Shown piece after piece: positions 44,405 to 55,127 of a stretch of DNA of 64,000 bases. The notes under the pieces were generated by a model. It was not told the DNA's origin and did not search any database. It saw nothing but the letters and a program-made list of their open reading frames with translations. The DNA is taken from NCBI GenBank assembly GCA_951217055.1, contig OX578277.1, positions 100,753,511-100,817,510 on the forward strand, read 5' to 3'. This DNA is from Gerris lacustris. Its lineage: Eukaryota > Arthropoda > Insecta > Hemiptera > Gerridae. The first letter of the stretch is position 1. Each line of letters opens with the position of its first letter. Both the position numbers and the translations under genes were made by a program.

Positions 44405-44640
44405 CTCAAAAAATCTTTTTACTTCCTCATATAAAGATAAAGTATTGTGATGGCGTGAAAATTCCAGTATAAGATTTTGATGGATTAACACGCTTTGAGG
44501 TCCCATGAGTCCAAAATGGTGATTTTTAAAACTCGTGGAGCCAAAACCACTGGGCCGATTTCAAATAAATTTAGCATGCATGTTCAGAAATATCTTACTC
44601 TGATACGAAATTGATAAATAAATTGTAGCTTCTGATTTTA
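44405..44640 (+). repeat. Dispersed repeat family Z, copy
   Basis: Landmarks are AAGTATTGTGATGGCGTGAA, CACGCTTTGAGGTCCCATGA and CCACTGGGCCGATTTC. Confidence 0.65.
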
Positions 44641-44755
44641 ATGGAATGAATTATGTATAATATAGTCCTGCTTCTATTCCTAGAAGGGAAACAAAACAAT
44701 TTAAGCATTTCATTTAATTGCTAGGCCTACATGATAATAGAGCGAGGGGTAAAGG

Positions 44756-44972
44756 CTATAGTAAACACATTATAGTTTTTAACTCTGACAGCTTGGGAAA
44801 ATCGAGAAAAAAATGGGAGGAGCGAGAATGAGAGCTTGCGATTTTGGCGGGTAATAAGTCATTGCCCGATCTATTACCCGCCAAAATCTCAAGCTCTCAT
44901 TCACTCTCCTCCTATTTTTTTTTCGATTTTCCCAAGCTGTCAGAGTTAAAAAGTATAATATGTTTACTATAG
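44756..44972. mobile_element. 217-bp foldback MITE
   Basis: CTATAGTAAACACATTATAG is inverted at the right end as CTATAATATG-type sequence ending GTTTACTATAG. The arms run about 100 bp each, through AACTCTGACAGCTTGGGAAA and TTTTGGCGGGTAATA, with a loop of about 15 nt. TA borders on both sides fit a mariner-type target. Confidence 0.9.
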
Positions 44973-44984
44973 TTAAATGTTATT

Positions 44985-45288
44985 ATTTATGCTTTCTTGT
45001 TTGTTTGTTTGTTTGTCCAGTACAAATCTTGCAATCGATTTTTAATTAATAATTTAACTTCCCGAGTAGCTAGACAATTGAAACTTTTAGAAAAGCTCAG
45101 AACACGATGACAATGCATTATTTTAATACTTTTAGCCATATTTCAACAGGATGTAATTCGTTTTCAGCAAATTTTGCTGCATGGAAAGTTTGTTCGGAAA
45201 AAATCCCCAAGTTATTATATTTGTTTTGACATGACCCAAATTTGCGATCTTCATTTTGACGGGTTTCAAATTTATGATTTATGACAGA
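44985..45288 (+). repeat. Dispersed repeat family S, copy 3
   Basis: It starts at a GTTTGTTTGTTTGTTTGTCC run and carries CCCGAGTAGCTAGACA, GCTCAGAACACGATGAC and ATTTTGACGGGTTTCAAATT. Confidence 0.65.
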
Positions 45289-45344
45289 AAATGTAAAAAC
45301 GTAGTATATAAAAAGTTCTTTTTATCTTGTAATTATTTTTATCT

Positions 45345-45925
45345 ACGATTGATACGAAATATAAACATTATATCTCTGTTTAGATGCGTAGAAAGTGATT
45401 ATTTACGTACTTGTATTCATTACTCATGCGTGTCTGATGGCTCTGAAGAATTCCTCTTCTTTGCCACGCTAGCACGGTAAAGAAGAGGAATTCTTCAGTT
45501 TTACGCACGATTAGCGAGTTTGTTTACATTTAACAAAACTAATTTGCTGTTCTTTTATTAAAGTAACTGTTTATATCGAGTTGTTAGTGAAAAACAATGA
45601 GTGAATCAAGTGACTTTGACGAAAATGTGGAGAATAATACTCTTCCAGAAATAATTAACTCGGCAAAAAATACAACTCAAGATTAATGCCATCTTTATCA
45701 AGAGAAGAGATACGAACTTACATACAGCAAGTTTATTTTTTTTCTGTATTTATTATTTAAATCTAACAATCGTAGATAAAGTACGATACACAACTCGTTC
45801 GAAAACGGCATTTTGCATTGCTCGTGTGGTTTTACTACCCTCGCTGTCGCTCGGGTGCAAACTCCACACTCGCATGAAAAATGCTACTTTCCGCACTTGA
45901 CGCGTAATGTACTATAACAGCGAAT
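45345..45925 (-). mobile_element. Hairpin element, family H, copy D
   Basis: Inverted copy: TCTACGATTGATACGAAATA at the left, the 56-bp palindrome at 45443-45498 (a few mismatches near its centre), and the second hairpin ending CGCGTAATGTACTATAAC at the right. An ATG at 45597 opens a 29-codon acidic peptide (MSESSDFDENVENNTLPEII...) to TAA at 45684-45686. Confidence 0.8.
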
Positions 45926-46925
45926 ATTATCCGTTGAAATATTCTTAAAATTTAATTGTAAAAAGATGAGTTTTAAGGATTTCTGAGGGAAATTTTGCCT
46001 TTACAGGAAAATATGTTTGGTGGGGACGAATTTTGAAGTTTAACTAAGATGAGCTAAAAAAAACAACAAATAATTGCGTAGTTTTGTAACTGGAAAGTAA
46101 AAAGATTAAATAACCTTCTTTTACACTTCGTAAAACATAATATATAAAGTGTTTGCTAAAATAGAGAGGTTAATAGTAGACAAATCAAAATTGTTAAGTA
46201 AATTTTTTTAAAATATGTTGCATTACTAGTAAAAAATATTAATATCAGTATGTTAATATAAATTGTCTGTCAGTTTCTCTCCTATAAATTAACATTCACC
46301 ATATTAATAAGATAAAAATTTTAAAAAATCTAAGTAACTAAATAAAACACTAAAATTCAAACTTCCATACTCATGACGCATTAGGAATAATTTTAAGTTC
46401 ATCACAAACAGTGATGAACTTAGCATCTGGGCATCTTTAAACAAATAACAGCGGGGGATACGGGAAATTTTTTTAACATTTAAGTGCAAAAAGATGAGTT
46501 TTAGGAATTTCTGAGGGAATGTTTGTCCTTACAGGGATAGCTGTTTCGTGGGGACGAATTTCAAAAATCGACGTATTTTTGGTTAAGTTTTGTATTTGTG
46601 TCTGTTTAATTTCCGTTGCGTGAATCAACTGTGCCTCCCAAACTTAGCTCGGGCATTGGGGGCCCCACACTAAAAAAAAAAAAAAATGATAAAACAGTTG
46701 CGTTCAGAACTGAATGGGGTCCCCTTACAATAGTATAGAAGTATAATTTTAAGTTAAATTTTATTATGTTCTAAAGGGGCCCCAACCGACATGGTAGTTA
46801 GATAGTAATTTCATGTTTTTTGTGGATTTGGGGGCCCCTTGGCTCCGGCGTCCGCCCGCAATTCGAGCCCATAGTTATAGTTATGCCACTAATTGCAATA
46901 TCCTTCTTGCCTTTTTGGTTGTAAG
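45926..46925. other. AT-rich DNA with one direct repeat, no gene seen
   Basis: AAAAAGATGAGTTTTA, TTTCTGAGGGAA and GTGGGGACGAATTT recur in order at 45960-46035 and 46488-46562. No coding signal. Confidence 0.5.
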
Positions 46926-47010
46926 AAACCAGGGCCGCCCCCGGAGGCCCGGACCCCTTGGAGACCCGGGCCCCGGGGCATTCCCCCCCCCCCCCGTCTG
47001 CGGCCCTGCA
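46926..47010. repeat. GC-rich patch with CAGGGCCG/CGGCCCTG ends
   Basis: An unusually GC-rich ~85-bp patch bounded by CAGGGCCGC and GCGGCCCTG, with a 13-C tract at 46983-46995. The ends resemble hAT-type MITE termini, but no 8-bp target duplication is seen. Confidence 0.4.
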
Positions 47011-47035
47011 TGTGATCTCTCGTAGTACTGTATCT

Positions 47036-47135
47036 ATAATAATAATAATCTACTAATGTAATATAATAATCTACAAATGTAATATAATAATCTGCTAATG
47101 TAGTATAATAATCTACTACTATAATATAATAATCT
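47036..47135 (+). repeat. AT-rich minisatellite, about 4 units
   Basis: Degenerate units of TAATAATCTACTAATGTAAT, roughly 22-24 bp each. Confidence 0.7.
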
Positions 47136-47684
47136 ATTTTTTTTTTTTTTTTTAATTTTTTTTTTAATTCAAATTAAATCTTGTAATTTTTTTTAACTCT
47201 ACTTAGCTTATTTAGTGGTCATCACTGAATTCCTAAAATCAAATTATACATTGGTTTAAATTAAATTATGTAAAAGGAAATAATGACCTCTTACCTGTCA
47301 CTGGCCATCGTTCTTCATTTATTTTTTAATCTACTATTTATAATCTACAATTTTTCTCTACAATTTTTTTTGACCTATTTAAATTTTACTGCCACAAATG
47401 TTTGGAAATTTATTGAAATATCGTCTAATATAAATGATTTTGTAAAACTAATGACTGATTTATTGTTTTGTCATTGGTAATACATAATCTGTGCTGTTTC
47501 AGCTTCCTAAGTAATCGGGAAGTGGTTTAAATATAGATTGCAAGATTTGACCCTGACAAACATTGTAAGGTAATAAAATACGTGTAAAAATTGTCTCTCT
47601 ACGGTAAACAGGTATATGACTGCATTACTTTGATGGTTTTAATAAGTGGATTAGGTTATCTAACGAAGGTGATCAGTGATCACA
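47136..47684. other. AT-rich DNA, no gene seen
   Basis: T-rich tracts; a 65-codon frame at 47283-47480 has no recognisable feature. Confidence 0.45.
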
Positions 47685-48005
47685 TTTCCTTTTTACTTTC
47701 TCTTGTACGCAGTAGGAATATATAAAGAGAAAGTATTGTGATAGCACGAAAATTTAATTTTGATGTATTTACATGTTTTATGGTCCCAGGAGTCCAAAAA
47801 AGTTGTTTTTAAAAAAATGTATGTAAAAATATGTCTATTGTCTGTGCAGACGCGAGAAGCCTCCACTACTGGGCCAATTTTGATTAAATTTGGCACGCAG
47901 GTTCAGAAAAATAATAAACCTGAGGCAAAATCGTAAAAATAAATAAATGCCCTAAATTTTAAGGGGCTAAAAACTGAGGTCCCCAAAAACTCGGTTCCAA
48001 CGATT
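47685..48005 (+). repeat. Dispersed repeat family Z, copy
   Basis: Landmarks are GAGAAAGTATTGTGATAGCA, CTCCACTACTGGGCCAATTT and AAATTTGGCACGCAGGTTC. Confidence 0.65.
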
Positions 48006-48009
48006 TTGA

Positions 48010-48605
48010 TTAAAATATCTCTGCCAATTAATGTGGCACATAGCTTCCTCCTGATTTATTTTGTATACTTAATGGCTTTATACTATTCAAACTTATTATT
48101 ATCAAATTTACTTAATTTTCTCCCGTTTTTTAAAAACTGTCAAAATAATTTTGATTCTTTTAAATTAATTGAAGTATATAAATTTAGCAAAATTTATGGA
48201 GCGAAGACCGTTGAAATTAATTTGGGACCATCTGCAGGCTACATTCGACAAAACATCCAAATTCCATAAATATTAGATGAGTACCTACATTTGACGAAGT
48301 AGATGTAAATAAATGTATATGTATGTGTATGGGAGAACTAATGAGCGCAGAAGGTTGAAACTAATATGGGGTTGGAACAATGGGCTAATTATGATCTACC
48401 ATCCAAATTTCAATAAAATCAGATGAGTAGTTATTAAGATATGTTAGTTCACAAAAATTGAGCGACAGACAGACACGGAACCAAAAATTTTCCCTGATGT
48501 CAGAAAAAAATGTATATCTTGGAATTTTTGAAATTGGAAACCTAAAAAATAATTTGTCTTTGGAACGATCATATAGCTTCCGTTCTTCGGTAAGTTTGGA
48601 AGCAA
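48010..48605 (+). repeat. Dispersed repeat family P, full copy
   Basis: It opens CTCTGCCAATTAATGTGGCA and closes TTCGGTAAGTTTGGAAGC. The usual GACAGACAGACACGGAACC and TCTTGGAATTTTTGAAAT lie between. Confidence 0.7.
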
Positions 48606-48769
48606 AATTCTAAAATTTAGTCCATTTAAATACAAATCTAACGATATAAGTCGTTTTCCCGGTGAAAATCTAGCTTCCGTGATATTTATGAAAGTAAACA
48701 AGTAAGGCGCGCTTCACGTAAGTACGTGAGGCGATAATCGCCGGTTTCTGTACGATTAAGTTAAAATTA

Positions 48770-49585
48770 TTAAGTGTAACAGTTGCATATTCTTTTTCTA
48801 CACTTCAATACCTTTATATTGATGACATGTTATACCATGGTGACTAAAAGCTTTTTTAGTCGCCCGCCATCTTTAAAATGTTATGTGTGAAATTTTAATA
48901 GTTGCATATTCTTTTTCTACATTTCAAGACCTCTAATTTGATGTATTACATGTCATGGTGACTAAAAACATTTTTTTTTTAATCACCCGCCATATTGAAA
49001 ATATTAAGTGTGAAATATCCAAAAAGTGTCCAGTTGTCACAAATGCCGAGATTTACCTGTGTGCCAAATGTCATGTTCCTAGCTATAGTAGTTTATGAAT
49101 TGAAACAAGCAACGGACAGACAGACAGACATAGCCGTTATAATAAAAGGTAAAATTTCAATAGTTGCATATTCTTTTTCTACACTTAAAGACAATTTAAA
49201 TTGATGTATATCCTGTTATGGTGACTAAAAACTTTTTTTTAGTCGCCAGCCATATTGGCCGTCATCTTGAAAATATTAAGTGTCAAATTTTAATATATGT
49301 ATATTCTTTTTCTACACTTTAAGACCTTTAAATTTATGTATAACATGTAATGGTGACTAAAAACATTCTTTAGTCGCCCACCATATTGGCTGCAATCTTG
49401 AAAATATTAAGTGTGAAAAATCCAAAATGTGTCCAGTTGTCACAAATGCCGAGATGCACCTTTGTGCCGAATTTCATTGTTCCTATCTATAGTAGTTTAT
49501 GAACTGAAACAAAAAACGGACTGACACCAACAGACATAAACACAGACAGACAGTCAGAGCCGTTATATAAGGTTTCTTTTTGTAC
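48770..49585 (+). repeat. Higher-order repeat, two ~385-bp units of two subunits plus tail
   Basis: The subunit word GCATATTCTTTTTCTACA occurs at about 48784, 48903 and 49166, with a diverged fourth at about 49295. Each is followed by ATGGTGACTAAAA and TTTAGTCGCC. After each pair comes a tail with GTGTCCAGTTGTCACAAATG (49027 and 49429) and a GACAGACAGACA-type run ending AGCCGTTATA. Confidence 0.85.
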
Positions 49586-50585
49586 TTTGTACAGAAACCG
49601 AAAAAGTAATATTCTTGAAAATCGAATAAAAAGTAAACAACCACCTGTTGAACCCTTTTTAATATAATAAATAAAAAGAACCAGTCTCTCCACGGTAGAT
49701 AAAACTTTGTTTATTTATCAAAGCAGCTTTCGGCTTTTATAAAGCCTTTTTAATATGTTTAAAAAAATAATTAATTAAATGAGATATTATGGTGTTTAAA
49801 TACGGTATTAATATCTGTAAGAGAAAGTTTTGTTGACAATTTTTTTACAGCCTGATTAAGTAGCTAAATTATGTATTATGGATGTGTATAACATAGATGC
49901 TGGTTCCTTATTACTTTAAGAGCATCTTTCTTGTGAGATTGTGAAGATTTGATTCATTATCATTTAGGAGGTCAAGTTGGTATAAATTGGTTGCATAAAC
50001 TGGGTGCATTCCTGTGCTGAAGAAATGGAAAGGGTCCCGAGGTTCTAGAACCTAACTAGGGCAAAAGGAGAACAGGAGAACCCTTCCTTTCTGATTATGT
50101 AGTTAATTTTAATTACAGCCTATTATTTACTTTGCTAAGAACAATGGGTCCAGAGGATCTGGAGTGGAGGGGTCACCCCGCCCAATTAACTTGCTTCAAT
50201 GCCAACTGTTCTCAAAGTCCCCGGCTTCGTCTCCTTCAGGCCAGTTCAAAGGTGACCGCATAATCCTATTGTTGTGCCTTCCAGATGTCGAATAAAAGAG
50301 CCTCAAAGTTTTGAAACCAAAGCATCTCGAAATAGCCGAATAAGATTCAGCAAATGAGCAAATGCTTTTAATAGTTTTGACCCATAATTTAACTTTCAAT
50401 GGATTTCCTTGATGTTATCAGTAGAGAGATCAGTGTAAGATGATCTTATCATGCTGTAAAACTAACGTCGATATCTCTTAGGCTTTAATTGTTTCTTAAT
50501 TAATTACTTTTAATTAAAATGTTTATTTTAAGACGATATCATCATAACTTAATTCATTGTCGTCGATGTTAATAAAACCAGTATT
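49586..50585. other. Noncoding DNA, no gene seen
   Basis: No domain-bearing frame. AAAGCAGCTTTCGGCTTTTA near 49721 is a probable repeat word. Confidence 0.45.
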
Positions 50586-50589
50586 CAAT

Positions 50590-50910
50590 AAATTAAAATT
50601 CTTACCGAAATTAACAGAGACCATATGATCGTTTTGAAGATTCAACCATTTTTAATGTCTTCAAATTTAAAAGTTCTCAAAAAGAAATCCATTTAAGATA
50701 TTAGAAAACATTTTTGGTCTCGCGTCTGTCTTTCTATCTTTCAATTTTGAATGTTGATTCACCAGAACCAACAATTTTAAACACTGTTGGTCATAACTAG
50801 CCCATTGTTGGTCCAGTATAAGTTTCAACCTTTTGCGCCTATTTGTTTCTCTTCCACATACGCACAAGCATACATTTATTTGCATCACTATCTTCACAAT
50901 TACTCATCTG
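50590..50910 (-). repeat. Dispersed repeat family P, diverged inverted copy
   Basis: The minus strand retains CTAGCCCATTGTTGGTCC, a GTTTCAACC word and an AAAATGTTTT...GACGCGAGACC region of family P. Confidence 0.5.
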
Positions 50911-51299
50911 ATTATTAAGAAATTGTGATGGTTTGTCGAAAGTACCAGAGATTGCACCAGATAAATTTCAACCGCCTAGACACATTAGTTATTGCTGTAT
51001 TGAAATACGATTAATCGTGGAAAAAGAAACTGTTATTGACAAAAAAAAATTGGTTGTATTGACCGATATTTTGTGGTGGTTTTGTGGTGGATATTTTGGT
51101 GGTTTTTGTGGAACATGATGAAAATTATCACTTGAATAAAACACAAATTGTTTAATCTAAAATTTATATTTGTCTAACCACAAATTACATATAATACAAT
51201 CAGACGATCGTTCCAGTCATTCGACTATCTTCAGAGACACTCATATATAGACTAAATTGTCATAACAATTATAAAATTGTCTAAATCTATAGCCGATAA

Positions 51300-51710
51300 A
51301 TATATAGACTGACAATTGGTGTGGCACATAACAATTTCATTCTATAACAATTTCATACAAATCTGATTAGTAGTTTTGAAGCTATAGGTGAAAATAAATG
51401 TATGTTTGTGCGCATGTGGAAGAGAAACAAATATGCGCAAAAGGTTGAAACTTATATGGGACTAACAATAAGCTAATTATGACCTACCACACAAATTTCA
51501 TTAAATTGTGTAGTTCTTAAGATATATAATATTATGTTGGTTCGCAAAAATTGAACGACAGACCGTAAGACACACGGAACCAAAATTGTTCCCTGACGTC
51601 TGAAACAGATTTCTGTCTTGGAATTTTTGAAATCGGAGACATAAAATATTTTCGTTCTTTAGAACGATCACGTAGCTCCTTTACCTTCGGTAAGCTCAGA
51701 AGCAAAATGA
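51300..51710 (+). repeat. Dispersed repeat family P, copy
   Basis: Landmarks are GACTGACAATTGGTGTGGCA, TTTCTGTCTTGGAATTTTTG and CTTTACCTTCGGTAAGCTCA. Confidence 0.65.
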
Positions 51711-52018
51711 GAGTTCCTCATCGTGAAGTTGTTTACACTCATCAGTGACGTGACAGTACATAAAAATATCTAGCACAAAGTAAGTGGTGTTGGATTGCAG
51801 TAGGTGTGTGCAACTATTAGAGAGGCTTGACCAGAATTGAGTTGTTTAGATTGGTTCTTTCATTGAACCATTCTTGACCAGGCCCAGGCTTGTCTAAGGC
51901 TTTGTGGATTTCCAAGTACTTTAAAAGGTCTAGTTCAGTAGTTCTTAACCTTTTGGTAACCACGGCCCCCTTAAAATCTCCAATTATAATATATATAGTA
52001 CCTAAATTCCTTTCATAA

Positions 52019-52320
52019 CATCAATATAGTACAAGATAAGGCATAACATCAATATAGTACAAGATAAGGCATAACATCAATATAGTACAAGATAAGGCAT
52101 AACATCAATATAGTACAAGATAAGGCATAACATCAATATAGTACAAGATAAGGCATAGCATCAATATAGTACAAGATAAGGCATAGCATCAATATAGTAC
52201 AAGATAAGGCATAACATCAATATAGTACAAGATAAGGCATAACATCAATATAGTACAAGATAAGGCATAACATCTATATAGTACATGATAAGGCATAACA
52301 TCAATATAGTACAAGATAGG
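52019..52320 (+). repeat. 28-bp minisatellite, about 11 units
   Basis: The unit CATCAATATAGTACAAGATA plus AGGCATAA recurs every 28 bp. A CATAG variant occurs in two adjacent units, and a CATCTATATAGTACATG variant near the end. Confidence 0.97.
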
Positions 52321-52725
52321 AAGTGCCATCCAAATTGTTCTTTTTATGGAACAAATGAAAATTAATTTTAGAAAACGATCCTTTGATAGTGGATAGTATA
52401 CATCTTTAATGTAATTGAAACGATGATTAGGTTATTAGAGACACCTGTATTTGATGGAATCAGAATATTTTATTTATAGTTACCTACCACCACTGTACTA
52501 GAGTTGCCCCCTAATTCTAAAGCGTTGCAAGGATAAATTAATGAATATTTCAAGTTAGGGATGTTTGAGTTAACCACAGTTCTGTGGCTCTACCAAAACC
52601 AACACTCCAGTAGAAAACCACAGAACTCCCAACAGTATGGTGTAAACACCAACTATAGATGTACAATTGAAAACGAAAATTAAATGAACTCATTAGTAAT
52701 TTTCTGGAAATTGTTTTTAGTTTTT
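52321..52725. other. Noncoding DNA, nothing recognised
   Basis: No coding or repeat structure recognised. Confidence 0.5.
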
Positions 52726-53278
52726 AGGGTCCGTAGGCAAAACCAAGGACCCTTATATTTTCCTGCGTGTGTCTGTCCGTCCGTCCGGTCGCCTGCTCTC
52801 ACGGCTACACCTTTCACGTGAGGGGTATCGTGTGAAAGGGTATGTCGAGCTGATTACAAAAATATATAATTCTTTGGTTATAACTTTGATAGGGCGAGCG
52901 TAGACAAGTTTGAAGAGGGTGTGAAACGTGTCCCCCCCCCCCCCCCCCCTCTATCTCGCTTATGTGAAGTGCAAAAAATCTGAAAAAATTCCTGATCATT
53001 CTTCGACCAAAAGTAAAGATATCACTTTTTGGAAATTTCGAAAAAAATATTATTTAATTTTTTATTGACAAAATACGTTTTTTATAACTTTGGTAATTTC
53101 GATGTATTTATATGGCTGTAGTCCGATTCTGTGGCAAAAAAGTACTTTATCAGAAGTTTATTTATGTGTTTTGAGAATATCAGACCCATAGGATAGTTCA
53201 AAGTAAGCTTTTTAGCATTTTAGAAAAACACCATCATTAGGGTACTACTTAAACTATACAGTGTGGCCTACGGACCCT
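52726..53278 (+). mobile_element. 12-bp-TIR element, family R, copy 2
   Basis: AGGGTCCGTAGG at 52726-52737 is inverted as CCTACGGACCCT at 53267-53278. It has the same order of landmarks as copy 1 (23892-24576) but is about 130 bp shorter, with an 18-C tract at 52932-52949. Similarity continues past the right TIR (CGCTGTGTGCTGACTGGCAC), so the repeat may be larger than the TIR-bounded unit. Confidence 0.75.
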
Positions 53279-53622
53279 CGCTGTGTGCTGACTGGCACAC
53301 ACTTGACCTGTTTATTTCAAATGCCTATTGGTAAGTTATATCCCACAGGCGAACTTAGTCGACCATATTATATTCTTTAAAGGCATCAGAAGATTATCTT
53401 ATACTGTTCGTCGGACACTTTTTCGCACCCTATCTCCTGGACTGATTCCAATCTATTCGCAATGATAACGAATCAAAGCAGATTTGACAGAAAATATTAT
53501 ACTAAATAAACAATAGCAGGTGTTTTTAATGAAGCTATTTAAAGTTAAGAAAAGGTAAAATTCATTATTTTTTAGAGAACTTTCAAGTGATTCAATATGT
53601 TTAGAATTTGTGAGATTTATTC
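53279..53622. other. Noncoding flank of the Gypsy element
   Basis: Continuation of the family R right flank to about 53320, then unassigned AT-rich sequence. Confidence 0.5.
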
Positions 53623-53626
53623 ACTG

Positions 53627-55005
53627 TGTTACGGTTTTTGCGTCTGCCCAGCTCAGTGCGGTTGCCAACGGGGTGGGTCTTGACATAAAAGGGGCTAAAT
53701 CCTATGGGGCCCAAATTCTGAAATATTATAAGGTAAATACTGCAGAAGTTGTGCACCATAAGAGAGGTTCAGCTCACAAGTAAATTAAATAATAAGTGAA
53801 CAAGTTATTTAGTAAACACATTAACAGAATAAAATTATATTTTAAGAAGAGAATTATCATGCACAATTCTATAATGATTAGGTACTTAACTTAGTAATCT
53901 GGCAATCAATAATTTAATAAATAATAAACAGAAAAACAATCATTAGAGTAATTGGTACCATAGAATATACTATATTTAATATAGGAATTCATACTTAATT
54001 TTAAATGAGTATCTTTTTAATAAAGAACAACTTATACATATCTAACAATAACAAATTTAACGTGCACATGCGAGCTTAACCTAGGTATAAAATAAATTAA
54101 TAAATTAGGATTATAAAATACATAGGATTAATTATTAGGATTAATAAATACATTCACTCTCAACCAAATCAGGTAACTACTCAACTTAATAATAAGAGCT
54201 CTGGGTATCTTTGTATCTCCAAAAGGTAAGTATAAATAATTTCGTAGTTTGGAACTCAAGCCAGATATAAATATACATAAATATACTTAAAACTAAGACT
54301 TAGCTGATGTGAAGACAGGTTAATCCGAGACTAATGATTCAGTGGTAACACTCCTCAGGTAACTATCCTCATCAGTAGAGTTGTGTAGATCATCTCATCA
54401 TCATAACAAATTAACAAGATGTCAGCATCAGTCACCTCAGGTGAGTATAATGATATTTTCAGTTGTACAACCTATACTTTCCTATATAGGTTAGATTGTA
54501 TCCACCGCACATGTAAGTCCTTTATAGCTATTTAGTTCAACTATAACCGCCTAACTGATCATTACTCATAACCAACTTAACTTCTAACCATTTAGACAAA
54601 AATTACTAAAGTTAATTAATACTGACTGAACCTCTAAATAATTAATTAGGATTAACAGATTTTACAGGACTGACCCTGGCATGCGTAAAACCATGCCCTC
54701 TAAGATTGGGAGGTCAGACCGCTGGCTGGTTCCTCGCTCAGCCCAGAACTGGCGGCAGAGGTTATAACGCCGAACCACGAGGGCCGCTAAAACCTTAAGG
54801 AGGGGAAAGCCTTATCTCAGGAAACCTTGTTGTTTATAAACAATCTCAGACTACAATACTTCTAACTAGATCCTAACAAGTTAGTTACAAAGGTAAATAT
54901 CTAATAAACCAACAGACCTAAACATCACAGTTTAGATACATCTAAACCGTATAAACTGTAAACAAAATAAACAATACAATTTAATAAAAGCTTAAATTTG
55001 TAACA
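53627..55005 (-). repeat. 3' LTR (in sense), 1379 bp
   Basis: On the plus strand it begins TGTTACGG and ends GTAACA, the usual TG...CA with short inverted ends. It is the same length as the other LTR. The single difference I found is G at 54443 against A at 61637. A GC-rich patch lies at about 54715-54790. Confidence 0.97.
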
Positions 55006-55020
55006 AGAAACTCCTCCTTC
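55006..55020 (-). promoter_or_regulatory. Polypurine tract
   Basis: In sense the bases just upstream of the 3' LTR read GAAGGAGGAG followed by TTTCT. This purine-rich run is the likely primer site for plus-strand DNA synthesis. Confidence 0.65.
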
Positions 55021-55127
55021 GGGAAAGGGAGGAAGAGGTCTGGTTGGGAGAAGTAAATTCAGGAAGAGGATTGCTTAAGGTAATATTCGACAGAGATAAG
55101 CAACTAGGTTGAAGTTACGTTGAGTAA

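Noticed and set aside
46926..47010. hAT-type MITE from CAGGGCCG/CGGCCCTG ends
   Set aside because: No 8-bp target duplication was found; kept only as a low-confidence GC-rich patch.
55006..55127. An env gene downstream of pol
   Set aside because: Only 122 bp separate the pol stop from the 3' LTR; no envelope ORF fits.
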